DNA of 64,000 nucleotides from Malaya genurostris. Lineage: Eukaryota; Arthropoda; Insecta; Diptera; Culicidae. Within the stretch, counting starts at the first letter, position 1. Each line of letters opens with the position of its first letter. Positions 49,916 to 61,819 of the stretch are shown piece by piece. The position numbers and the translations under genes were made by a program. The DNA is taken from contig NC_080571.1 in the NCBI RefSeq assembly GCF_030247185.1, forward strand, positions 104,801,128-104,865,127. Direction: 5' to 3'. The notes under the pieces were generated by a model that had not been told where the DNA came from, did no database searches, and saw nothing but the letters and a program-made list of their open reading frames with translations.

Positions 49916-50156
49916 GTTGAGTGGTTCATTTTTCCTACCATTTGCTGAACATCTGTTCCCGAAACAAGACACACGAGAGCAACATCGAGGACCTGTCGTC
50001 TCACTGTTTCCAGTTCTGCGTACAAGAAAAAGAATTTTGGGAAAGGGCTCTCCGTGCACCGCTGCCAGTAGCAGGTATAACATGAAATGTGATGTGAGAA
50101 ATAGCGTCATTTAAGTTAAAGCAGCTACTCTGAACGTACGAGACACCGTCAGCACG

Positions 50157-50276
50157 ATGGCACCGAAAACCGGTAGAAAGGCAGTCAAAAAGTCCAGCAA
50201 GGCCCATTCAAAAGCACTTTTTAGTGCTGAAGATAATCATAAAGAACTAGTTGAATTTTGTCGCTATCCTACTATT
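50157..50276 (+). pseudogene. Histone H2B N-terminal fragment, truncated
   Basis: ATG at 50,157 opens 'MAPKTGRKAVKKSSKA', which matches the Lys-rich N-terminal tail of insect H2B as I know it. After 16 codons the similarity stops: the H2B histone fold, which would normally follow for about 105 residues, is absent. The sequence runs into a stem-loop (50,212-50,227) of the histone mRNA type and then non-histone sequence, with the frame closing near 50,263. The simplest view is a histone gene copy with an internal deletion joining the tail-coding part to the 3' processing region. A captured fragment in a mobile element is the alternative. It could not package DNA. Confidence 0.6.
50212..50227 (+). 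terminator. Histone-like 3' stem-loop
   Basis: AGCACT-TTTT-AGTGCT: a 6-bp stem with a 4-nt T-rich loop, the geometry of replication-dependent histone mRNA 3' ends. 'AAAGAA' follows about 16 nt later, where a purine-rich downstream element would lie. The stem sequence differs from the common GGCTCT/AGAGCC form, so it may be coincidental or decayed. Confidence 0.45.
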
Positions 50277-50476
50277 TTCCGAGCAACTGTTGCCGAAACA
50301 AGACACACACGAGAAGTTTAAATAATTTGCACCGTCACTAACACATTCAATTACGAACGGCAATGCGAAAGCGAAAGTATAGGGTCGTGTGAAAATATGC
50401 CATGCGAAACAGGGTTGCCATATATACAGGTTAATCTGTATTTTATTTATATATACATACATGTACAGATTAATCT

Positions 50477-50682
<206 letters not shown>

Positions 50683-51008
50683 AAATGACCGAAGATCGTC
50701 GATACATTTCAGACCAGGCCATTGCAATTGTCTCGTACTGAAATTTCGAGAAGAATCAGATATCTTCGAACTTCACAGCTTCAATAAAAATAAACTACAG
50801 CAAATTAAAAAGGAATTGTTTCAAGTTTAGAATATACAGTTGTAGAATAGTAGCTGTTTAATGTAACAAATCTGTACTTTAATGTAGAAGCATCGCTTCA
50901 AACTCTATTAGTGAAAAAGAGGAAAGCTTGCACAATTCATACAATCAATCAACTAACTGATATTCGGAAAAGCGATGGGAGCGTGCCAGTTTTTTCGTAT
51001 TCACGACA

Positions 51009-53343
51009 TCCAGTTATGTCTCTGACATTACCCACCCACCTTTTTTTAAACATGCAATAAAACACAAACGGTTCATCCGATTTCAAAATTTATTTTTTCA
51101 TATTAAAGTACAATCCTACCGGTTAATTGTGGAATATAATTTCATTCAAATGGCTCCCTCGGCTGACCTTGCAGTACGCCATACGGTCAGTCCAGTTTTT
51201 TAGTACATTTTCGATTGTATACAGCTTTATTTCAGCTATGGCTGCTCGAATGTTGTCCTTCAAGGCTTGAATTGTCTCTGACTTGTTTACATAACACTTA
51301 TCTTTAACAGCTCCCCAAATAAAATAGTCTAACGGTGTCAAATCACAGCTCTGAGGCGGCCAAACGATATCCGAATTTCGACTGATAATTCGATCTTCGA
51401 AGGCTGTGCGCAGAAGATCGATCGTAGCGTTGGCTGTGTGGCACGGAGCGCCGTCTTGTTGGAACCAAATGGTATCCAAGTCTTCCTCTTCAAGTAACGG
51501 GAAGAACCAATCGCTAATCATGGCGCGGTAGCGCTCGCCATTGACCGTGGCGGCGGTTCCTGTCTCATTTTCGAAGAAAAATGGCCCAATGATGCCGCCA
51601 GATCAAAATCCGCACCAAACCGTCACTCTCTGAGGATGCATCTGCTTCTCCATGATAACGTGCGGGTTTTCCGTCCCCCAGATGCGACAATATTGCTTAT
51701 TAACATACCCGCCGAGATGAAAATGTGCCTCATCCGAGAAAATGATTTTTTGGCAAAAATCGGCGTCTTCTTCAAGCTGATTTTCAAAGTAAAACTGCAC
51801 TACTTTCACGCGTTCCTCTAGCGTATACACAGCCATTTTCGTTCAACGGAAGGATAAAACTAAGTTTCTGTCAAATCAGAAGTGACATTAAGGTTAGTTT
51901 AAAAAAAAACATGTTAGATGGCGAACCCTGTAAGTGACAACGTTCTGGCCGTCAACAGATAGTGTTATTTAGGGGTTTTTACGCAATATTTTTTACGTTT
52001 CGCTTTCAACTCAGTAAAGACATAGCACTTCTGCTGAAATAAAAAAATAAGAATAGTTATGTGTTTTTAGCGCAAAGTGACAGCTATAATCATTGTCACT
52101 CTAAATTATTTCACCAAACTAGTTTTTGTTTGTGTTCATCGGATGACAGTTTCACTCATAACAAATTTAATTGTTTTGAAATACATTTATGACACGTCTG
52201 TTCTGGGATATAAGATGAATTGCATCTTTGTTTAAGTGTAATTAGTATTGGGGAAAATTGAATGGTCACCATTTCGATGTTCTACCGTAACATTTGCTGA
52301 CATAAAAATAAAAACAAAAAAGGACGATATATGAAGGACTTTCATTATTTATTAGAACAACAGCACAATATTCTACGCAATGAAGTTGATTAACAACAAA
52401 ATGGTAATGGATAACTAATTTTTGATTATAAATCATGCAGACTTTCACAAAAACAGCATTAATTCCAAGGCGATTAGTTATAATTTCTGTTTTACTCGAA
52501 TTTTAACGATCTTTTTAAAGAAAAAATTAAAAGAATGCCTTAAAATCGTAAATAAAATATAATATTCTAAGTATGTCATCATTTTTTAAAAACGGCAAGA
52601 CACACACACATGTTCAAGAACACATGTATGGTTTTTCATTTTGCTTTATAAACCTTGTGAAAAACAGTTCACTTAGATGAAAATTATCTTATAGATGTTT
52701 TTAATAGGATATTGTGAAGTTTTAAGTTGTTGTGCTAGGTTTACGACTGGAGACTACTACAAGCATTTATTAAAATTGAAAATGCTTCCACTAACCCACA
52801 GTGAAAGACAGAATTTGCTGTTCACTTTTTAATATGCTTTCAAGGCAATTCCAAAAGAGTTTTCTTTCTGTCCAACGGCATTCAATTTGATAAAAAAACA
52901 GCGTAATTTTAAGTGTTGTAGCTGGAGTAATTTCTCAAAATTACAAGGAATAAAGTTGGTTTTTAATTAGAATTTTAAGAATTTCCGGAAGTGAATATAG
53001 GAAACCAACGTGATAAATAGAATTTCGATTGGTCAGCAATTAACAGCTGATTAATTGATGAAATGAATATTTATCGCTAATTATTACCACATGTGCGTTC
53101 AAAGTATGAATAATGATGTTTCTAAATTCTTTTCAATAATAATGTTTCTTGTTATTGAGTAGAAACAATGGCTCAATAGTGTTGATTGTATGAACAATTA
53201 CGAATACATTGTTTTCCTAATGTGTATTTCAAAACTTTACCAAAAACACAAACTTTTATTGGTTCTTTTTTTGAAAATTTACTACAACTTTGTTAAAGAA
53301 TTATGCTACTTGTAGCATTTTACCGAGGTGTGTATTTTATTCC
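51009..53343. other. Flanks of the DD41D remnant and AT-rich stretch
   Basis: Apart from the transposase remnant nothing was recognised. 51,990-52,020 has a weak match to the foldback MITE edge ('TTTACGTTTCG'). 51,025-51,050 has GT/CA-poor 'ACCCACCCACC'. Confidence 0.4.
51123..51836 (-). pseudogene. DD41D mariner-like transposase, internally deleted
   Basis: A minus-strand transposase of the mariner/Tc1 superfamily, about 238 codons instead of roughly 345. The first ~20 residues ('MAVYTLEERVKVVQFYFENQ') are joined directly to the catalytic domain ('LEEDADFCQKIIFSDEAHFH'), so most of the DNA-binding part is deleted. A TGA at 51,603-51,605 replaces the usual Trp after 'VTVWCGF'. Catalytic residues persist: 'IFSDEAHF', 'WFQQDGAPCH' and 'SCDLTPLDYF'. 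The second and third Asp are separated by 41 residues, which assigns it to the DD41D (rosa-type) group rather than the DD34D element at 20.9 kb. Terminal repeats were not resolved. Confidence 0.88.
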
Positions 53344-53628
53344 ATAGGCAATATACATAAGCTTTTCTTCGCCGTGGCATCCACAATACATAGTACTTTA
53401 GACCTAATACATTTCGAATATCATATTAGTATGCTGGTATTCATTAGTTAATCTATACACTGTTTTTATCAAGCGAGTTGCTATTATAAATTACATTAAA
53501 TAAAATACATTTATTTTGTACATCTTATAACTATTTTAGGTTTGTTTGTATCAGTTCATCACTTTTACTTAATATAAGATAGCTGGCTATTGGTTGAACT
53601 CATGGAAGAAAAAACAGTCTAACATAAA

Positions 53629-53973
53629 TTAAAATTTAAATTGGAACTCCAATGGACTTATCATTGGATAAAGAAGTTTCATGAAAGGAATGACACGACA
53701 AGCAAGAATGTCGCGAACTGGGACATTGGATAGTCTACCTTGGGTACGCAAGGAATTTATTAGTCGAGATCTGACATCACGATACTCCACGCATGTCCAA
53801 ACGACATGATCAATATCGCGATAACCTTCGCTACAAGCACAATGATTAGTCTCGGAAAGTCCAATTCGAAGGAGATGTTCATCTAACGTGTAGTGATTGG
53901 ACATGAGTCTGGAAATCACACGAATGTAGTCCCTATTCACATCCACACGGAACCCCTCGCGATCGTGAAACAA
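53629..53973 (-). pseudogene. LINE ORF2 C-terminus, copy B
   Basis: The frame reads 'VNRDYIRVISRLMSNHYTLD', 'RIGLSETNHCACSEGYRDID' and 'HVVWTCVEYRDVRSRLINSL', ending at a natural stop near 53,629. It is the same protein as copy A, including the CxC...H...C cluster, and it supplies the 12 codons lost there. The upstream reverse transcriptase and most of RNase H are missing. No internal stop occurs in this short piece, but without the rest it is non-functional. Confidence 0.82.
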
Positions 53974-53979
53974 CCAAAA

Positions 53980-56385
53980 TATTAGTTGTTTTTCTGAATA
54001 TGATTGGTTAAAGTTTGGTACAACTAATCGATTGATGTTTTTTCTAAACTGTCATTTATGTTTTTCGATCAACAGAAACGATGGTTGTAATAACAAAATT
54101 TTTGGTTGAAAAAAAGATACTGTCAGTTAGTCAAGACACACATCTTTCAATTTCAATAAAGATTTTAGTTACAACAACCGACCTTGTTTTTGATTTAACA
54201 GTTATGTGAGTTGAAAAACAAATTGGTTTTAGTTGTTTTAGATATTGCGATTAGTTATTTCAACTTAAGCAAAATTATTGATTTTGAATGACAATAAAAT
54301 ATTTCTTATTGATATACGTTCTGGTTTTTTAAATGAAAGTTCGGTATGTTAAGATATATAAAAAAATATGTAATATTTAATATAAATAATATATTATATT
54401 ATGATGGTATAAATTAAAGTTAATGTTGTTGTAGTTCTGCGCGTAGTACTTCTACGCACTGAAACCGGCGGTCGTGTACAGAAGTGATTTCATAAAAAAA
54501 TATTTGTATAAAGGTCCAAACTTACTGGGTATTCCAGTCGCGTCTCTATGTATATTTACTTTATGGTATCAGGTATTTTTTTTTCGCGTGACTCTCAAAT
54601 ATCATAGACTCTGTTTATTTAAGTTGCTCCTTTAGTTCACTGTAACGGTTCGATTTTCTCATATGGCTCCACTCTTATAACAGCGTATTGAGCTTGGATT
54701 ACTCGTAATTTTCATTGTGTGATAAAGAGAACTTCCAGCAATATACCAATTAAGTAAGGTAAGCTTTTAAAATGAAATGTTTCCTAAAATGAAAATGCCA
54801 TATTTGTTGTTCTCCTCATAGAAAGGTTTGATCCTAACAGTACAAATAGATGTGCAAGAAAAAAAAAATCTACAGCATAAGGACCGTTCTATGTGTTCTT
54901 GATAGAGTATAAGTGCAAAGAATAAGTCACTCTTTTCCGGTTTACTATAGGAATTATTAGGGTGATGCAATTTAACTGCACTATGAATTGCATTTTCATA
55001 AGAAGAAACAACTCGAGTTCATATTTTAACGTCAACATTATCAGCACTGATTTCGTCACCAAAACAACAAAAGTTGAGTTTAGATGAAATCTTGTTTCGG
55101 TTAGTGATATTATTGAAACTGTTGATCAGAATTATTGTTCCCAATGGAGAGATTTTCTTCTTTAACTACTTTTAAAATCATTCTTTTTGACTACCATCAA
55201 ATACTGATCATCAGTGCAGCTGTCAATTAGATAAGAATCTGATTCTTAACGAATACGACTTTGTAGGTTAACTGATATCAACATAATAGCAAAATAGACT
55301 AGAAACACGGTTTTTATTCACTGAAGTAATGATTACCGATTTGAAAGTAACGCATCAAATTAATTGATTTCTATGATTGGTAACTGATTTGCGAAATAAA
55401 CTAGTATATCAATTTAAAGTCTAATGAGGTCCTATGTTCCTAAAATTTATTTTTAATTTTTAGTTTTCGGTAAAGGATCACACTCATATCCTATCAAGCC
55501 AAGTATTATTTTTAATGAAGCAGAAGAATGATATTACCTTCCATCTATCGGTATGATAAAACCTTTCTCAGCCCTTGCTTTATATTAAATGAATTATTCA
55601 TTGAAACCATTTTTATTTTTGGTTTTAATATACTGTCTTTTAGTAGTGCTGGTGTCAACGAAACTTTCTAATTGTAACCACTGTATTACTTACGAACAAA
55701 AAGTCGAACCGAATGCACTGATATTCATTTTTTGAGCCATTGCAACTTACAGTTTCAACAGATTATATGAATGAATATAAAACATTTTCAATTAAATCAC
55801 TTTGTTCATACAATTTTTGTACATGACTTGAAGATAACATGATGCTCATTCATTAACATGCATTTCACGATGGAGAATCAAGTTGATTTTAAGACCAAAA
55901 TTCAAGCGCATACAATTCACTGGGTTCTAGTTTTGGTTAAACACGTTTTGTTAATTGCAATATCTCCAACGGCTATAGCACTACTTTATATCAATCGTTT
56001 CTTCTTGTAACACCAGAGCAGTAAAGATATATATATATAATTTATCACCACTTTAATATTGTGACAACTAGTATTATGACAAACATTAATTTACTATCAT
56101 TCAAAAGTTACTCTTCATGAGTTTTACAAACGTATAATAAACGAATTTCGTTTACATGAAAATGTTTAAGAATCGCGTTTGAATTTAAACTAAAGTAATA
56201 ATAGATTTTCCATTACGATTTTTGTTTTGCTTTGTGCTGTTTTCAACATTAGACAGCATTAAAAGCAACATATTTTTCGACTACTTCAATATGTGCAAAT
56301 CAAATAGCAAATTGGTTGAATCAACTAATTATTAGTTAAAACAACAACTGCAAAAACCAAAAATGCTAGATCGCAATTTTCAGTC
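53980..56385. mobile_element. Unclassified insert in LINE copy B
   Basis: About 2.4 kb, AT-rich, with no recognisable coding. Both edges are rich in 'AACAACCAAAA', 'TTAGTTG' and 'ACTAATTATTAG' words, and GATCG occurs at both junctions (about 53,961 and 56,374), a possible 5-bp duplication. Clear inverted termini were not found. Similar TTAGTTGAA words fill the neighbouring element 56487-57708, so the two may be related. Confidence 0.4.
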
Positions 56386-56486
56386 CCCTGAACCATGGCT
56401 TTGTCGATATTTTAGGAATAATTGAGTGCATCCACCGACCCAGATCGTCACAAATGATGTCGAAAAATGGTTCCATTCTGATAATC

Positions 56487-57708
56487 CTACACGGAAAGCC
56501 CGAAATCAGCATTTTGGCGAAAAAATTAGTTGATTTTCTGATTTTAGTTAGTTATTTTTTGAGACAACTAAAATAATCTTACTTTTGCTAATTTAGATTT
56601 TTTAATTCTAAATCCCTTAATAATAATAATAATATATTTGTTGAAATGGTTATTTTTTTAGTTGAATTCAACAATTAAACGTGCTGTCATTTCTTAGCTA
56701 AGGCACACTTCATTTCCATTAAACTAATTTTTTAGTTGAATTAGAGAAATAAAACGTTGTTTTCAACCAACATAAATAGTTGAATTGGTTTCTGCAATTT
56801 GCAGCTATATGGCGCTCTGTCACCGAAAAAACGTTAACACCGTAATGACTACTAGCCACTAGATGGCATCTTTTCTATATTGGCAGGTATATATACGATG
56901 TTGTATTGGAGCAAAAGACATAAGCGAAACATAAACTTCTTTTTGAAAATTTTACTTCTGAATCGCTGTTTTCTTCATTAGACTTCGCGAAATCGACTCT
57001 CTCACTGAAAACTTAGAGCACTCGGAAAACAAAAACCGAATACAAGTAATACACCGGACGGCGTAGCCCGGAATGTTAGAAGATACAAAAACATCATTTG
57101 ACGTGTACAATTAGAGTGCAACATTCGAAACTCACTTCACTATTCCGCGTAAAAACATTATTACCCACTATCGCTTCAAATGCGCACAAATTCTGAATAA
57201 ATACACATTCCACTAACAGTTTACGTCATTTTCACCTATCGGTTTAGAAATATATATGGATATATCGTAACACATGCGAAAAACATCTAAACAATTTGCA
57301 AGCAGTTTCAACAAGACTGTCCTTTTTACCTTTTAAATGGATTGTTTTGCTTTGACACTTCTCATGAGTTTTTAACTAATAAACTTGTTAATAAAACCAA
57401 TTTCATATTTGTTTTCTTTGTGCTGTCCTTCAGTAATGACGGTGATAGATAAATAGAAAAAATTTTTCTGATTTTAATAACGAAATTTGTTGTCAATGAG
57501 CATTTCGTGTTGGATTGAAATATTGCTGGTTTGTGTCCAGGATATTCGCCAACTAAACACATTCTCTAAAAATAAGAGTTTTTCTCAGCAAAGTAAATTT
57601 TTTATTTTAACTAATTTCATAGTTATTTTGGAAATTTTGTTGTTAAAATCAATTAATTCAAAAACAGTAAACAGTAGGCGCAGAGCTAATTTCGGTCGTT
57701 CCGTGTAG
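56487..57708. mobile_element. 1.2-kb non-autonomous element with 24-bp inverted ends
   Basis: Left end 56487-56510 starts CTACACGGAAAGCCCGAAAT. Right end 57685-57708, inverted, starts CTACACGGAACGACCGAAAT, with about four mismatches in 24. The inside has many TTAGTTGAA-like words and no transposase frame. No direct target duplication was identified. A shorter possible relative is at about 60,519-60,705 ('CTACACGCAAAAATC', 'TTTTGGTCGTTCC'). Confidence 0.7.
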
Positions 57709-60700
57709 CGTTAAAAAACTTTTTCTCATTATCAATCGAGTTCATCTTATATAAATTAGAAATTAATCTTCAGCACTAATAATTCACCCTAGGGTAGTTA
57801 TCAATTTCTCATGCGAAACGACATAACATGGAATTTCATCCGAGCTTGCATGACACAAGATCAGAGCATACCAATTAAAGCTTCAAATCGTTTGATGGCA
57901 CTTTTTGCCTTGCTGTCTAGCAACAACCTTCCTCTAGCATGCTACGTGTAGGACTGAAACGTTAGCTGTAATTTCGCTTCTATTTATAGATTCGCGTGCT
58001 TCCAACAGTTTCGCTTTTGCATCGATTGACCAATCAGAGCGATGCTTTCTCTTTGATATATCGCTTACTCCTTTAAAACCGTCGTCTATGGCAGAGAAAT
58101 CCGGTATCTTGGAGATTTTTAGCAGACAAAATAGGACACTGCTCGCCACTAAACTAAACTAAACTAAATTTCAATCATTTATAATTGAAAATACGTGGCT
58201 CCTATATAGAAAATAAAGATGTGCTTCACATCAAAAACTCGTGTTCTCTTTGTTAGGCCCGGGACTTACCAGCCCACGTGTCTCATGAAACTCACGTGAT
58301 ACCACCGTGATTCAGTGTGCCAGACATGTGATTACATGGCGTAGGAAGGACACCAAAGAAGTGTGTTGGCCAAGAAGAGAGTAATTAGGTAGCGTGAGAG
58401 GTTTGCGATTGATCGAGTTATTCAAAGGACATCTGCGACCGGGACTGTTAGGTATCATATGTGAACCAGAAGCAACGGAACCATCCCAGAGCTTATATGA
58501 TTTGTGCGGTTTTTTCCCTTCCATTTGAACAGTGTTCCGAAGTAAGCCAATATATGAACACATTACGCATACTGTTTACAAACATGCGCAGCACTGAATT
58601 CCATTCTACTCGTTTGTGGTTACCTAGCCCAAACGAAATTAAAAAAATTACTTCAATTGACCTTATATTGAAATTTATTCGTGTTGAGTTTTCTACGTAA
58701 TTTTGGTCAGCATAGGTGAGAAATGCCTCCGACCAATTTCAAGGATTAATTTTGTTTGTGGTTTTTGTGCACCTTACACTCCAGAATTAGCACGAGGGGC
58801 AGATAATTCATGTGGTTGGCGCACCAGTTTCCACTTGGACTCAAAAATGCAAAATTTGCACTCTATTTATTGCTTTGTGGTCAGACGTGAGATCAACCCA
58901 CCGGCCGGGCTGTGGAAACGTGCTACGAAAAGTTTATGTTTACTGATAACGTCAATAAGACTCATAAAGCATTTATCCGAAACACAACGTAAATCAGTTC
59001 ATTGGACCGGGATAATATTTATGACGATTATTATCGCACATAAATTGATTATTTCTCTTGTCTTCTGCCCCGTGCCTTTGGCGTTGAGCAAAATGGAACC
59101 TTGCAAAACTAAATTGAATACCAACATATAAACAGATTATATTTCATCGCTCCGGACAGTCGTTAGGGTCTCGCCGATCGGAAAGCAAAAGACAAAAAAA
59201 AGCTCAGGCTATTACGGTGGGGAAAGATTTAATTGAATATTTCAATCATCACCCTGGACAGGCTTTTATCGATTTTGTGTCTCTAGAATCGGATTCTTCT
59301 CCAGCGCCCTCCAACTCAACTCTAGCGACCGAAGGCACATCGTCGCATCGACTGGTTCTGATGCCGCTTGGCCCCGCACTCGCCAATTGCATCGGCGATG
59401 TTGGTTCATGTACCAACCTACGGTGTATATATTTTTTTAATACATACATATTCACATTCGCGACCGCTTACGATAATCTTCGGTCCATTTAATCGCTTTT
59501 ATTCACTCCTCCCTTTTCTCTCGCGCGAATGGGCTTGTTTTTCCTGCCACCAGTCTCGGACTTATGACATTATCGACAGTAATATCAAACGAGTCACAAA
59601 GAGAGACAGGCAGAGAGCATCTTCGCCCCGATCGCAATCCAAATTGGACCTCCGGCTATGAATAATAATTTGAAATGTTACGTCGCTAGAATGATTAAAC
59701 TATAGAAGGTGGTCGGCCGGTGGGTCAACGGATGGGATGAAAATTTCACAGGTTGCAGAGGTGGTTTCAATTCGTCACTAGCCGCCAACTGATTGATTAT
59801 TGTTTTCAACGAAAATAACTATCAGATCAGTTAATACATTGATGAAAGACATACAATCTTCCATGAACTTACAGTTAAAGATAAAAGGATAAGGAATTAT
59901 TCGGTTTGAATTGTAAAACATAAGCAACGCCTCATGTAAATCCTCGTGTTCAAATGCGTCACCAGCAAAATAAAAACGAACCTTAATTAACATCCATTGC
60001 CGCTTAATCAATCAGCGATATCCGTCTGGGAACAAAACCATGGTGATGCTGTACAATTAAAGCATCGATGTACAATTCCTATCTGTCAGTCAGAATCATC
60101 CTGTCAATGTCGAGATCGTCTGATGCGGTAACTTTCGATAATCGGAGACAACGCCGTGCTGACGTTTGTTGGTTCCGCAAACGGCTGTCGCGGTTATTTT
60201 TATTGTACCAATGAATGATTGCAAAGGCCATGATTACAGACTTTGATAATTACTGATCTTAGGAAAAGTAAGTATAATGAGGATGTAGGAGAATCGCTCC
60301 CGCTGGCAATTCTATGAGAACGATAAAACGGTCAATATTTTCATACAATTAAACTTTTACAAATTTTATTGCAGAACATATGTATTGTACGTACATTGGT
60401 GACAAAAAATGGAAGGAAATGGAATATAAGACTAATTATGATTACTTACTATTAATACATCAATTATTTAGTTCGTTTCATATAGCAGATTTATTGAAAA
60501 ACAGAATCTTACCAACTACACGCAAAAATCTGCGATCGCAAATCAACTAAAATGTTAGCTATTTTCTGAATCGGTTTGTTAAAATTTTGTGAAAATTTGC
60601 TAATAAATTGTTGTTTTTCTAAACTGTAATTTCTGCTTTTATCAAATATATGTTTTTTTATATACATCATTTATTTTACCCCGGCAATTTTGGTCGTTCC
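57709..60700. other. Unique-looking stretch with a promoter-like patch
   Basis: No gene was identified. 58,700-59,660 is GC-richer and repeat-poor with several short overlapping frames, none recognised. 60,519-60,705 may hold a small relative of 56487-57708. Confidence 0.4.
57945..58050 (-). promoter_or_regulatory. CCAAT/TATA core-promoter-like patch
   Basis: On the minus strand 'CTGATTGGTCAATCG' (inverted CCAAT, about 58,027-58,041) is followed about 40 bp later by 'TCTATAAATAGAAG' (about 57,978-57,991) and then 'TTTCAGTCC' (about 57,953), an insect initiator-like TCAGT. Spacing is right for a core promoter. Downstream no histone or other protein could be read, although 'TAGTGCTGAAGAT' at about 57,768-57,780 recurs from the H2B-like fragment's 3' side (50,222). 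Confidence 0.4.
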
Positions 60701-60714
60701 CCGGGGTTTTATAA

Positions 60715-60990
60715 AATATAAAATCTATCAATCACTGCGAAAACAGACTTTTGAACTGAGATCCGGAGGAGGGTCGAGTGTCGTATACCATTCAATTCAG
60801 CACGTCGATATCGCAAATGTCTGTGTGTATGTAAAACAAACGTACACTCGATTTTCTCAAAGATGACCGGACTGAGTTTTGAAAACTTAGATTCAAATGA
60901 AAGGTCTCTTGGTTCCACACCCAGCTTTTAATATTTATTCATATCGCACTTTGGAAGTAACAGAGTAAAATATGCGAAAAAAAGAGAAAA
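60715..60990 (+). repeat. GCCTTTCTC-family fragment
   Basis: 'CAATCACTGCGAAAACAGAC', 'GATCCGGAGGAGGG', 'GTATACCATTCAATTCAGCA' and 'TTAGATTCAAATGAAAGGTC' occur in family order. It is truncated and diverged, and it lies in opposite orientation to the next copy. Confidence 0.7.
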
Positions 60991-61072
60991 ACCATTTTCA
61001 ATACAAAATTGAACAAAGCACCGATGCGTACCGATTTTGCATCATTTTATATGACAGTTTAAAAGTTTTGAT

Positions 61073-61299
61073 ACTCATTGCCTTATAATTTCGGAACCGG
61101 AAGTCGGAACTGGATAAAATTTCACAGTATCTTTTAAGACAATGACAACTTAGTTGAATCATGATTTGTGAAAATCGAATTAACCGTTAATGAGAAATTG
61201 AAGTGAGCTTTTCGTCACTATTACCGGTGCTTTCGGAAGCGGAACCCGGGCACTAGTAGTCCCAAAGCAGATTTATATATCCACCAACTAACAAGGTCT
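61073..61299 (-). repeat. GCCTTTCTC-family copy, left part
   Basis: 'TTTCGGAACCGGAAGTCGGA', 'TTTGTGAAAATCGAATTAAC' and 'GGTGCTTTCGGAAGCGGAAC' match copy 1 at 5.5-5.7 kb. It resumes at 63,634 after the LOA-like LINE. Confidence 0.8.
61188..61299. repeat. Long direct repeat, left (LINE target duplication)
   Basis: 112 bp, repeated at 63634-63753. The last 95 bp (61205-61299 against 63659-63753) differ at one base only. Confidence 0.85.
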
Positions 61300-61303
61300 T
61301 TTT

Positions 61304-61362
61304 GGCTGCTCGGCCATCCATGGAAGTTGACCATCAATGTCAACTTCCCTCTCTGAGCAGCC
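61304..61362 (+). other. Two-tier hairpin in LINE 5' leader
   Basis: The outer stem GGCTGCTC (61304-61311) pairs with GAGCAGCC (61355-61362). The inner stem GGAAGTTGAC (61322-61331) pairs perfectly with 61339-61348 around a 7-nt loop. It sits at the very start of the element, where a leader structure or internal promoter could lie. Confidence 0.8.
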
Positions 61363-61819
61363 TAGATAGCCGTATAGTGTCGGTAGCGGTTTCCCAACTG
61401 GCTAAGAATAACACTACAGTCCACCTGTACCGTTGGTATAAGTCCACCAAACAGGTAAGCCGTTTGGCATCCGGCGGAATTGTTTATTACCAAGAATTGA
61501 TCCACTGGTTTCCTGTCGTAAAAGGCCACAAAAATAGGAACTCCTAAGTCAAGGTGTATTTCCGTGACGATGACTGAATGGCTGCAGGAGGTTTAATAAT
61601 GCAGTCGTGAACGGAATATCTTGGGGTTTTCCCTTATTGTGTTAAGCGAAACTCTGGCACAGTGGACGACTTCTTTCTTCGCAACTCGTGGGATTTTATA
61701 TGATTAAAACATTTAAAAAATCCTTACATGGTTCGCTATAGGCGATTATAAGCCAATATATTTGGTTTCTTCTAGTTGTTGTACGATAAGTGCTGGAGAT
61801 GAAGTGTTCATTACTCTAA

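Larger units (their letters stand above)
53344..56486 (-). mobile_element. I-group LINE 3' end, copy B, split by a 2.4-kb insert
   Basis: Minus strand: 56,470-56,390 encodes 'DDLGRWMHSIIPKISTKPWF' and 'RGL'. 53,973-53,629 encodes the following C-terminal part. 53,628-53,344 is the 3' UTR shared with copy A (18,230-18,785). In element coordinates the two coding parts nearly abut, overlapping by about four codons at 'FRGL', so about 2.4 kb (roughly 53,980-56,385) looks inserted. Two independent fragments would be the alternative. Confidence 0.72.

Noticed and set aside
51009..51960. Terminal inverted repeats for the DD41D remnant
   Set aside because: Only a shared GTTTAAAAAAA-type word was found on both sides; too low in complexity to define element ends.
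58703..59131. 142-codon open frame in the GC-richer stretch at 58.7 kb
   Set aside because: No domain, signal or splice context recognised; overlapping short frames are common in this patch.
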